Positions 37,261-45,112 of a DNA stretch of 64,000 bases are shown here, in pieces. Numbering within the stretch: the first letter of the stretch is position 1; the number at the start of each line of letters is the position of its first letter. A program made the position numbers and the translations under genes. Where the stretch lies: contig OY729430.1 in the NCBI GenBank assembly GCA_963422415.1, positions 2,294,001 through 2,358,000 on the forward strand, in the 5' to 3' direction. The notes below the pieces were generated by a model. It ran no database searches and was not told where the DNA came from. It saw nothing but the letters and a program-made list of their open reading frames with translations. Source of the stretch: Bin34 sp963422415 (GTDB taxonomy: Bacteria; Chloroflexota; Anaerolineae; Caldilineales; Caldilineaceae).

Positions 37261-38400
37261 ATGGATCTGTTTGAGTATCAGACGAAGCAGCTGTTTCGCC
37301 AAGCGGGATTGGTCGTCCCGGATGGCGATGTGGCCACCACTCCGACCCAGGCCAAGGCCTTGGCCATCCGGTATGGCCCTGTCGTTGCCGTCAAGGCGCA
37401 GGTCCTGACGGGAGGCCGCATGAAAGCCGGCGGCATTCGCATTGTGTCTTCGCCGCCAGAGGCGGAACACGCGGCGGCGGACATTCTGGGCATGGACATC
37501 AAGGGGCATACAGTCCACAAGGTGTTGGTGGAGGCCGGATCGGAAATCGCCCAGGAGCTGTATCTCGCGGCCATGGTGGACCGCGATGCCCAAGGATTGA
37601 TGCTGATGGCCAGCGCCGCCGGCGGCATTGACATTGAAGAGGTAGCCGCCGCCACACCCGAGAAAATCCGAAAGGTTCCCCTTCATCCCTTGCTGGGCCT
37701 GCGTTCCTATCAAGGTCTGCAGTTGGCCAAGGAACTGGCTTTGCCTGGGGATCTCTGGCCGGCCTTTGTCCGCGTCTGCCAGGGCTTGATGGCAGCGATG
37801 ACCACCCATGACGCGGACCTGGCGGAAATCAACCCGTTGATCATCAATTCCCAGAATGAAATCGTGGTGTTGGACGGAAAAATGAGCATTGACGACAATG
37901 CCCTGCCCCGTCAGTCTCACCTGGTCACGCCGGAGACGGAAGCGGTCGACAATGCCTTGGAGCGGCGCGCCAAGACTGCGGGTCTCAATTTTGTTCACTT
38001 GGGTGGCGACGTGGCCTGCATGGGCAATGGCGCGGGGCTGGCCATGGCGACTATGGATGCCATCAAGTACTTCGGAGGCAGTCCCGCCAACTTCCTGGAC
38101 ATAGGCGGGGGAGCCACCACGGAACAGGTGACGCAAGCCTTGGAGATCATGGCCGGCGATCCGGCCGTGAAGGCCCTGCTCGTCAATGTTTCGGGCGGCA
38201 TTACCCGCTGTGACGAAGTGGCCACCGGTATAGCGGCGGCCATCGTGCAGGACCACGTGGACGTGCCGTTCGTAATTCGCCTGGTTGGCACCAACGAAGA
38301 GGAAGCCCGGGAAATTCTGGCTCCCTACAAAGTCACTTTCGCCCGCACTTTCACCGAGGCTGCACAAAGCGCCGTGAACTTGGCCAAGGGGAGCCGCTAG
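37261..38400 (+). CDS. sucC: Succinyl-CoA synthetase, beta subunit
   Basis: A 379-residue subunit with an N-terminal ATP-grasp domain (MDLFEYQTKQLFRQAG, GPVVAVKAQVLTGGRMKAGG) and a C-terminal CoA-ligase domain (HLGGDVACMGNGAGLAMATMD, NFLDIGGGATTEQV, NVSGGITRCDEVATGI). It binds nucleotide and succinate, and pairs with SucD to convert succinyl-CoA to succinate with ATP or GTP formation. LAEINPLIIN and the Asp-rich VLDGKMSIDDNAL are the metal-site motifs. It ends directly before the sucD ATG with no gap. The malate-CoA ligase paralogue cannot be excluded by reading alone, but the motif set fits SucC. Confidence 0.94.
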   Translation: MDLFEYQTKQLFRQAGLVVPDGDVATTPTQAKALAIRYGPVVAVKAQVLTGGRMKAGGIRIVSSPPEAEHAAADILGMDIKGHTVHKVLVEAGSEIAQELYLAAMVDRDAQGLMLMASAAGGIDIEEVAAATPEKIRKVPLHPLLGLRSYQGLQLAKELALPGDLWPAFVRVCQGLMAAMTTHDADLAEINPLIINSQNEIVVLDGKMSIDDNALPRQSHLVTPETEAVDNALERRAKTAGLNFVHLGGDVACMGNGAGLAMATMDAIKYFGGSPANFLDIGGGATTEQVTQALEIMAGDPAVKALLVNVSGGITRCDEVATGIAAAIVQDHVDVPFVIRLVGTNEEEAREILAPYKVTFARTFTEAAQSAVNLAKGSR

Positions 38401-39264
38401 ATGAGTATTCTGATTGACAAGTGCACCCGCATACTGGTGCAAGGTCTTACAGGCCACCAAGGCAATTTTCAGGCCCAGCGCATGCAGGCCTACGGAGCCC
38501 GCATCGTGGCTGGAGTCACGCCGGGCAAGGGGGGAACGCAGTCCTTGGGGGTGGCGGTCTACGACACGGTGGCCGAGGCCGTGGCCGCCGAGTCGATTGA
38601 CGCCACCATTGTTTTCGTGCCGGCGCCCTTTGCCGCCGACGCCATGCTGGAGGCCGCCGCGGTCGCCGTGCCCTTGATCGTTTGCATCACGGAACATGTG
38701 CCGGTGCACGACATGATCAAGGTGCGGGAGTATGTACGCATGCAAGGATGCCAGTTGCTGGGTCCCAACTGTCCAGGATTGATCTCTCCCGACAAATCGA
38801 AGATCGGCATTATGCCCAATCATGTGTTTCAGAGAGGCGCCACCGGCATCGTCAGTCGGTCGGGTACCCTGACCTACGAGGTGGCCTTTGCGTTGTCCCG
38901 CAAAGGCATCGGCCAGAGCACGGTCATAGGGATTGGGGGTGATCCAGTCAAGGGATTGAACTTCATCGATATTCTGCGCCTCTTCGAGGCGGATCCCGAG
39001 ACCGAGAACATCGTGATGATCGGGGAGATTGGCGGCACGGATGAGCAGAGGGCCGCTCAATATGTGCAGGCGCATGTCTCAAAGCCCGTGATTGGACTGG
39101 TCGCCGGTGTATCCGCGCCGCCGGGGCGCCGCATGGGACATGCCGGAGCCATTGTGTCCGGTGGCGCGGACACATCCGCGGCGGCCAAGATTGAGGCCTT
39201 GCGGGCTTGTGGCTTGCGTGTGGCCGATCACCCCGAGCAAATTGCGGATCTCGTTCCGGCGTAG
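38401..39264 (+). CDS. sucD: Succinyl-CoA synthetase, alpha subunit
   Basis: A 287-residue subunit with a CoA-binding Rossmann domain (LVQGLTGHQGNFQAQRMQAYG, GVTPGKGG) and a flavodoxin-like second half. The active-site histidine that is phosphorylated during catalysis is in GRRMGHAGAIVSGG (~245), and GPNCPGLISP and GDPVKGLNFIDIL are family motifs. It begins immediately after the sucC stop and belongs to the same operon. The acs gene follows after about 220 bp. Confidence 0.95.
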   Translation: MSILIDKCTRILVQGLTGHQGNFQAQRMQAYGARIVAGVTPGKGGTQSLGVAVYDTVAEAVAAESIDATIVFVPAPFAADAMLEAAAVAVPLIVCITEHVPVHDMIKVREYVRMQGCQLLGPNCPGLISPDKSKIGIMPNHVFQRGATGIVSRSGTLTYEVAFALSRKGIGQSTVIGIGGDPVKGLNFIDILRLFEADPETENIVMIGEIGGTDEQRAAQYVQAHVSKPVIGLVAGVSAPPGRRMGHAGAIVSGGADTSAAAKIEALRACGLRVADHPEQIADLVPA

Positions 39265-39485
39265 GCTTTCGTCCCCAAAATGCCAAGCGTCTCCCACACA
39301 GGTTCCCCGGATGACGACACGGTTCCAGCGGCGCAGTCCAAAATGGATGATGCGGGCCCCGTGTATACTGGAATTTGGGTTGCGCCGCCCTAGTCGGCAC
39401 GATGCAAAACGCATTGCCGCGTCGCTTCCATCGATGGACTGCGCCTTGTCCACTTTGGAGTCCCGATTCATCGGAGGTTCGTTGC

Positions 39486-41399
39486 ATGAATGAAGAATTG
39501 GACATCCCTGCCGGCCAAGGCACAGTCCATGCTCCTGCGGAAGTCGTCGTGGCCAATACAGGGTTGCCTGGCTACTTGGAGATCAGGAAGGAGGCGGAGC
39601 GGGATCCGGTGGCCTTTTGGAAAGCCCGGGCTGAGGAACTACTGGATTGGTTCCAGCCCTTTACCCAGGTCCTGGACGATTCCGAAGCGCCTTTCTTCAA
39701 GTGGTTTGCGGATGGAAAGACGAACATCGCGTTGAATGCCTTGGATCGCCACATGTCCACCTGGCGCAAGAACAAGGTGGCCTTTGTCTGGGAGTCCGAA
39801 CAGGGCGAGTCTCGCACATACAGCTATCTGCAGCTGGGGCAGGCCGTGAACCGCTTTGCCAATGTCCTCAAGGCTAGGGGGGTCAAGCGCGGCGACACGG
39901 TCACCATTTACATGGGACGCGTGATGGAGCTGGTCATCGCCATGCTGGCCACGACCAAGATTGGGGCCGTGCACAGCGTGGTCTACGGCGGATTCAGCGA
40001 ACAGGCCTTGGCAAGCCGAATTGAGGATTGCCAAAGCAAGGTGCTGATCACCTGTGACGGAGCCTGGTTGCGAGGCAAGACCGTGAATCTCAAGGATATC
40101 GCGGATGCGGCGGTGGCCCGGAGTCCCATTGTCGAGAGCCTGATCGTGGTGCGCCGTACAGAGCAGAGTGTCATGATGGTGCCTGGTCGAGACTTTTGGC
40201 TTCATGATCTGCTGGCCGATCCGGAAATCAGCTCCATTTGCGACACCGCCGTCATGTCGGCCGAGGACCCCCTTTTTATTCTTTACACTTCGGGTACCAC
40301 GGGCAGGCCGAAGGGAGTCCTGCATACCCATGGAGGCTATCAGGTACAGATCGCGACTACGCTCCAGTACGCCTTTGACCTGAAGGACGAGGACATATGG
40401 TGGTGCGCCGCGGATCCGGGCTGGATCACGGGACACAGCTACATCGTGTATGGCCCCTTGATTCTGGGAGCCACCAGTGTCATGTACGAAGGGGCGCCAG
40501 GCTATCCGGAGCCGGATCGCTGGTGGAAGATTGTGGACCGATACGGCGTGACCATTCTCTATACCGCTCCCACGGCGATTCGCGGTCTGATGCGCTTTGG
40601 CGAGGACTGGCCCCTGCGCCATCGTCTGAATTCCCTGCGCCTGCTGGGCACCGTGGGCGAACCCATCAATCCGGAAGCCTGGCGTTGGTACTATAGGTTG
40701 ATAGGCAAGAATCAGTGTCCTGTGATTGATACCTGGTGGCAAACCGAGACGGGTGGCTTCATGATCACACCTACGCCGGTGGTGCCTCTCAAGCCTGGCA
40801 GCGCCACGCTGCCCTTTGCGGGCGTGATCGCCGACGTGGTGGACGAAGAGGGAAATTCCTGTGCCGCCAACGAAGAGGGATCCTTGGTCATCAAGCGCCC
40901 TTGGCCGGGCATGTTGCGCACTGTCTGGGGGGATCCCGATCGCTATGTAGAGCAATACTGGTCTGAATTCAAGAAGCAGGGCTGGTACTTCCCGGGAGAC
41001 AGTGCCCGCCGAGACGAAGACGGATATATCTGGATCATCGGTCGGATGGACGATGTCATCAAGGTCAGTGGTTATCGGCTGGGAACAGCGGAGATCGAGA
41101 GCGCCTTGGTCAGCCATCCCGATGTAGCCGAAGCCGCGGTGATTGGCTTGCCGGACGCATTGCGCGGAAATCGCATCAGTGCACATTGCATCCTCAATGA
41201 AGGCATTGCGCATTCGACGGATTTGGCGGATACTCTGAAGGCCCATGTGCGTCATGAAATAGGCCCCATCGCGGTACCGCAGGAAATTGCATTCACGCCA
41301 TCCTTGCCCAAGACACGCAGTGGCAAAATCATGCGACGCCTGCTGAAGGCCCAGGCCTTGGGCGAACCGCTGGGAGACACCAGCACGTTGGAAGACTAA
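39486..41399 (+). CDS. acs: Acetyl-CoA synthetase (AMP-forming)
   Basis: A 637-residue ANL-superfamily enzyme that activates acetate to acetyl-CoA through acetyl-AMP. P-loop-like motif ILYTSGTTGRPKGVLHTHGG (~263), the Acs signature WWCAADPGWITGHSYIVYGPL, YTAPTAIRGLM, TWWQTETGG and the C-terminal catalytic lysine in TRSGKIMRRLLK (~617), the site usually acetylated for control. Length fits Acs (about 650). ATG 39486 was chosen over the open frame start at 39375. It is downstream of BKACE and sucCD on the same strand, all concerned with short acids and CoA esters. Acs versus propionyl-CoA synthetase cannot be fully settled, but the tryptophan-rich pocket region favours acetate. Confidence 0.94.
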   Translation: MNEELDIPAGQGTVHAPAEVVVANTGLPGYLEIRKEAERDPVAFWKARAEELLDWFQPFTQVLDDSEAPFFKWFADGKTNIALNALDRHMSTWRKNKVAFVWESEQGESRTYSYLQLGQAVNRFANVLKARGVKRGDTVTIYMGRVMELVIAMLATTKIGAVHSVVYGGFSEQALASRIEDCQSKVLITCDGAWLRGKTVNLKDIADAAVARSPIVESLIVVRRTEQSVMMVPGRDFWLHDLLADPEISSICDTAVMSAEDPLFILYTSGTTGRPKGVLHTHGGYQVQIATTLQYAFDLKDEDIWWCAADPGWITGHSYIVYGPLILGATSVMYEGAPGYPEPDRWWKIVDRYGVTILYTAPTAIRGLMRFGEDWPLRHRLNSLRLLGTVGEPINPEAWRWYYRLIGKNQCPVIDTWWQTETGGFMITPTPVVPLKPGSATLPFAGVIADVVDEEGNSCAANEEGSLVIKRPWPGMLRTVWGDPDRYVEQYWSEFKKQGWYFPGDSARRDEDGYIWIIGRMDDVIKVSGYRLGTAEIESALVSHPDVAEAAVIGLPDALRGNRISAHCILNEGIAHSTDLADTLKAHVRHEIGPIAVPQEIAFTPSLPKTRSGKIMRRLLKAQALGEPLGDTSTLED

Positions 41400-41433
41400 T
41401 GCCCTTTGTTCATTTACTTTTAAGGAGACTGTA

Positions 41434-42264
41434 GTGTTGACCCTGTTCAAGCGTATCGTGTTTGTCTTGTTGGGCGTGTGCGCCCTGGCCCTGTCGGGAT
41501 GTGCGGCGGCCCCAGGCCCTGCACTCATTCCGTGCAGCGAAATGGCCCCGGACACCTCCGGCTCCCTGCCGGACCTGGGCGGTTGTGAATTGCGGGTTGC
41601 GGTGGAGAACGCCTATCAACCCTTCAATTTCATTGATACCGAGACCGGAGAGGGCATAGGGTATGACTATGACGCCATTGGGGAGATTTGCGATCGCCTC
41701 AATTGCGTCCCCACCTTTATTGAAACCAGCTGGGATGCCATGGTCGCCGTGATGGCAGGCGAAGGCGAGTTCTCGGCCTTCGATGTAGGCGCGGACGGCA
41801 TCACCATTACGGCCGAACGTGGAGAGCATGTGGACTTCTCAATTCCCTTCATATCCACCGAGCAGGTCCTTTTGGTGCGGTTGGACGAAGAGCGCTTTGT
41901 AGATCCCGATGAATTTGCAGCGATGAGCGAACTCACAATTGGGACCCAGCTGGGCACCACAAACTACTATGCGTCGGTGGATCTGGTGGGCGAAGATCGG
42001 ATCGTGGCCTATGACCAGTTCGGCACTGCAGTCCAGGCCTTGCTGAGTGGAGACGTGGATGCAGTGATGATCGACAGCGTGGCTGGTATGGGCTACATGG
42101 GCGTCAATTCTGACCAGTTGAAAGTCACCGGCACCGCAGTCCAGAATGAGGAACTGGGCTTTATTTTGGCCAAGAGCAGCCATCTTACCTCCAGCATCAA
42201 CCAGGCATTGACGGCCATGCAAGGGGACGGAACTCTTGAAGAACTCTTTAACAAGTGGTTCTAA
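41434..42264 (+). CDS. Amino-acid ABC transporter substrate-binding lipoprotein
   Basis: A 276-residue extracytoplasmic solute-binding protein of the glutamine/polar amino-acid type. The N-terminus is a lipoprotein signal with lipobox LSGC at about residue 23. The mature part shows LRVAVENAYQPFNFIDTETGEGIGYDYDAI, FDVGADGITITAERGEHVDFSIPF and LTIGTQLGTTNYY, the two-lobe binding fold. GTG 41434 has AAGGAG nine bases upstream. It stands alone: no permease or ATPase gene adjoins. An amino-acid ABC permease at 49.6 kb could be its partner, which is inference. A hairpin follows. Confidence 0.9.
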   Translation: MLTLFKRIVFVLLGVCALALSGCAAAPGPALIPCSEMAPDTSGSLPDLGGCELRVAVENAYQPFNFIDTETGEGIGYDYDAIGEICDRLNCVPTFIETSWDAMVAVMAGEGEFSAFDVGADGITITAERGEHVDFSIPFISTEQVLLVRLDEERFVDPDEFAAMSELTIGTQLGTTNYYASVDLVGEDRIVAYDQFGTAVQALLSGDVDAVMIDSVAGMGYMGVNSDQLKVTGTAVQNEELGFILAKSSHLTSSINQALTAMQGDGTLEELFNKWF

Positions 42265-42283
42265 TCGCGTGATGGGGCACTGC

Positions 42284-42305
42284 GGGCGCGACGGTCGTCG
42301 CGCCC
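42284..42305 (+). terminator. Hairpin after the binding-protein gene
   Basis: GGGCGCGA (42284-42291) pairs with TCGCGCCC (42298-42305), and the short loop CGGTCG can add two more pairs. It is GC-rich but followed by CGTCCCC rather than a U-run, so it is at best an atypical terminator. Confidence 0.4.
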
Positions 42306-42507
42306 GTCCCCGTCGGGATGGACTCCGCTATGGCATTGGCAGGACATCGTGTCGTGCTCGTTGCTCATCCCCCTTCCTGGTCCAGTCTAAACAGAGCCGT
42401 GGATTGCGAAAATGGCCGCAGGATGCCGATTCCCCATCCCCTTGCCTTTGGCGGCAGGTCGCTGGGATCCAGTGTGGCTACCCTTCGTGGTATACGGAGA
42501 CAAGGAA

Positions 42508-43074
42508 TCAGGACACCTTGCGATAGAGAAACCAGTAGGCGTCAGGGGGAAACGCGTCTGCATACGCAAGGTTCCAAATGAAATCACCCTTTCCCGTCAT
42601 CCTTTGGATTCGGGCATCCACCTCTTGCAGAACGCCATTTGCCGCGGACCAGCTGAATGTCTCGCCGAGGCGCTGAATACGAGATCTTTGCGCCATTTCC
42701 GTGGCAAACAGCGTTGGACTTAAGTGGCCTTCGTCAGTCCAGCTTTCCAGATTCCAGCGCAAGCCGTCCAGGCGTGCCTTGATTTCGCGTTGAGCCAATT
42801 GCGCTGCCCTGTCCGCAAAGGTACGAAGCTGTGATTCACCCGCCTTGGCGAGTGTCGTGTCCACCTGCGCATAGACTTCGAGTTGCTGGGTTGTCAGGAC
42901 TTTCCACACTGCGCGGTGTTCCAGGAAGTCTCCCAAGGACATCAGGTGCTGAACGAACTGACCTTCATCTTCAACTCGCACCTGCCGGTAGACTAACGAA
43001 CCCATCAAATAGTCTTCCAGCACACCCGCTTCGGCGGTCAGAATGGCTCTGATGCGTTGTGGAGTCTCAAACAT
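42508..43074 (-). CDS. Hypothetical protein
   Basis: A 188-residue soluble protein, mainly helical by composition, with no recognised domain. Notable features are the acidic/hydrophobic N-terminal half (EAGVLEDYLMGSLVYRQV) and an aromatic C-terminus (NLAYADAFPPDAYWFLYRKV). No signal peptide. It stands alone between convergent and same-strand neighbours. The opposite-strand frames here are weaker and this one has a balanced amino-acid mix, so I accept it. Confidence 0.5.
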   Translation of the reverse strand: MFETPQRIRAILTAEAGVLEDYLMGSLVYRQVRVEDEGQFVQHLMSLGDFLEHRAVWKVLTTQQLEVYAQVDTTLAKAGESQLRTFADRAAQLAQREIKARLDGLRWNLESWTDEGHLSPTLFATEMAQRSRIQRLGETFSWSAANGVLQEVDARIQRMTGKGDFIWNLAYADAFPPDAYWFLYRKVS

Positions 43075-43449
43075 GAGACTGTCCTCCCCTGCCCCAAAAT
43101 ATCAAATGTCGGCGATCAAGGTGATCCCAGTAAAGGCTAGATGCCGTGCCTCCTGACAATGCGTAGAGTGTGGATTCATTTTCTCCATGCCATTGCAATG
43201 TGCAGGCATCCTCTTCCTTGTTGCTACAGGATACAGTCATTGTGTTTCTTTTTGTTGCATGCTGTCCTGGCACCACCCAATTGGTCGATCTCGGGGAAAA
43301 TCACATGCATTGTAACCAAGGCTCTGATGTTTCCTGCATGGGGTCTGAGAGACAATCTGAGTGCAGTGCGTAAAGGGAAGGCACTGCATCGGTCAGGGAT
43401 ATCCGTGCCCCCCCCCCCCGAGGCCAGCCGGTCGTCTGTGCCGCTGCCG
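43075..43449. other. Intergenic region with C12 tract
   Basis: About 375 bp between the hypothetical gene and the CPBP protease gene. It contains a run of twelve C at 43408-43419, 31 bp beyond the CPBP stop. No plausible gene or RNA. The mononucleotide run lies outside any accepted coding frame. Confidence 0.5.
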
Positions 43450-44610
43450 TCAGCCAATTTCCGTGAAGGTGCTCAGCAGAAGCAGGATGAAGTTGTAAAG
43501 CGCGTGCGTGGTGATTGCAGGCAGGATCCCATAACGCTCTCGAATGATGCCAAAGGCAAAACCCAAGATGAGGACCACCAGCAGACCGTCGGTGGCGTAC
43601 TGAAAGGCATGGGCGGAGGTAAACAGGATATTGGAGAAGACAAGGCCCAGACGAGGCTGAATAACCCCCCGCACAAACATTTCCTCGCTGACGCCGGCGC
43701 TCACTCCAAGCAACAACATGCCCCAAGGATGCCAAGGCAGTTCCGCGATCTCGGCAAACCGTTCCGCATCGGTAATGGGAATTCCCAGTGCCTGCCAGAC
43801 TAGTTCAATCAGCGCGCCTATGCCAATGCCCGCACCCACCAACAGGATCGCGAACAATAGCGAAGCAAGGAGCCTCCTGCGTGTCAGTTCCTTGAAGCCC
43901 AGCCGGATCAGAGATTGGCGCAGATTCAGGGTTCTGCTGAACCCCACCGCCAACAGAACGGCCGGAACGCTTAGTAGGGTCGTAGCCAGAAGAGATACAT
44001 TGCGCGCCAGGGCGCTCTGGCTGACGGTCTCTTCCGCTACGGGAATTCGGTACAAGACGGGCTCCCCAAACGGCACCAGACTGAGCAATGACAAAGATAC
44101 CGCCGCGAATCCCATGGCTACCGCAAAGGCATGCGCAAAGTCATTGGCGTCAACGGGCAGAAAACGGGCCACAAGGGATCTGACCCGCGGCACGAAGAAC
44201 AGGCCGGATAGCGCCAGAATTACCAGACCGCCCACACTGATCTCCGCATTGTTCGGATAGGGCGTTGCATTCCCCTCCGCCATAGCGGAGGCCGTGACGA
44301 AAACCAGAATGAACAGAATCAAGACAGAGTAGCCCAACAGAAGCAGCAGGATTCGCAGAGGCGGGCTCTGTCGGGATTCACGTATGCCTAGGGCAGCCAC
44401 TCCCAGAAACAGGGGCCAGACGCCCAACCCGAACGCGGTGACCACGGAGCCGTCGCGCACTCCCAGGAAATACTCCATTCCCAAGGCGGCTCCAAAGCCT
44501 GTTGCCAGCAGGGCCAACAGCAGGAGCAGAGTGGTGTTCAGCCGAGGATGCCAGCTGTCCCAGGCAGACCGCCTTGTCTGCAGAATGGAGATGCCTCTTT
44601 CGTCATGCAT
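43450..44610 (-). CDS. CPBP-family intramembrane metalloprotease
   Basis: A 386-residue multi-pass membrane protein whose C-terminal third is the CPBP (CAAX prenyl protease 2/bacteriocin-processing) domain. Motif 1 is SEEMFVRG (EE-x3-R), motif 2 FTSAHAFQ (F-x3-H) and motif 3 the ITTHALYNFI histidine. These residues form the glutamate-type or metal active site in this family. The N-terminal two thirds add about six further membrane spans. ATG 44610 overlaps the dtd stop (ATGCATGA), so translation is probably coupled. Likely roles in bacteria are maturation of peptides or membrane proteins; the substrate is unknown. Confidence 0.85.
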   Translation of the reverse strand: MHDERGISILQTRRSAWDSWHPRLNTTLLLLLALLATGFGAALGMEYFLGVRDGSVVTAFGLGVWPLFLGVAALGIRESRQSPPLRILLLLLGYSVLILFILVFVTASAMAEGNATPYPNNAEISVGGLVILALSGLFFVPRVRSLVARFLPVDANDFAHAFAVAMGFAAVSLSLLSLVPFGEPVLYRIPVAEETVSQSALARNVSLLATTLLSVPAVLLAVGFSRTLNLRQSLIRLGFKELTRRRLLASLLFAILLVGAGIGIGALIELVWQALGIPITDAERFAEIAELPWHPWGMLLLGVSAGVSEEMFVRGVIQPRLGLVFSNILFTSAHAFQYATDGLLVVLILGFAFGIIRERYGILPAITTHALYNFILLLLSTFTEIG

Positions 44611-45046
44611 CGGGCGTTTCCAGAACAAGGGTCACGGGGCCGTCATTTGTCAGCGATATTGCCATTGGGGCTCCAAAGATTCCCGTTTCGACCTTGACAT
44701 GTCCTCGTAGCCTGTCGATGGCTACAGTGTATAGCGCCTGGGCCTCTTGGGGAGCCGCCGCCGCGGCGAAATTCGGCCGTCTGCCCTTGCGAGTATTGCC
44801 CAACAAGGTGAATTGGCTCACCAGAAGAACTTCCCCCTGCACCTCGAGCAGACTGTGGTTCATGCGTCCTCCCTGATCCGGGAAGATGCGCAAATGCAAT
44901 ATCTTGGAACACAGATAATCCACCTCTTGGACAGTGTCTCCTTGCGCGACGCCAAGCAATACCAGCAGCCCCAAGCCGATTTTGCCGACGATCTCCTCTT
45001 CCACCTTGACTTCCGCCGCGCTGACTCTTTGAACAACCGCTTTCAC
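44603..45046 (-). CDS. dtd: D-aminoacyl-tRNA deacylase
   Basis: A 147-residue enzyme that hydrolyses D-amino acids (and glycine mis-charged on tRNA-Ala) from tRNA. The start is GTG 45046, giving VKAVVQRVSAAEV as in the family, with GGAGG about 9 nt upstream. The active-site motifs are LLVSQFTLLG (Gly/Ser-Gln-x-Thr) and TNDGPVTLVL (the N-x-G-P-V-T loop). The length is standard (about 145). The stop codon is inside the start of the CPBP gene, so the two are coupled. Confidence 0.95.
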   Translation of the reverse strand: MKAVVQRVSAAEVKVEEEIVGKIGLGLLVLLGVAQGDTVQEVDYLCSKILHLRIFPDQGGRMNHSLLEVQGEVLLVSQFTLLGNTRKGRRPNFAAAAAPQEAQALYTVAIDRLRGHVKVETGIFGAPMAISLTNDGPVTLVLETPDA

Positions 45047-45112
45047 AGATAGATCCTCCACCCCACACCACCAAGCACGAAAACAGGACAATGCAGAGTG
45101 GCATTGCTGCCT

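Noticed and set aside
37162..39075. Open frame of 637 codons on the minus strand opposite BKACE, sucC and sucD
   Set aside because: Its protein is rich in His, Gln, Gly and Arg with no domain, and the plus strand encodes clear sucC and sucD. Long antisense frames arise from codon bias.
39639..41555. Open frame of 638 codons on the minus strand opposite acs
   Set aside because: Antisense shadow of a well-supported acs gene, with unlikely composition.
43408..43419. C12 tract as a phase-variation element
   Set aside because: Lies 31 bp past the CPBP stop and outside any accepted frame or promoter.
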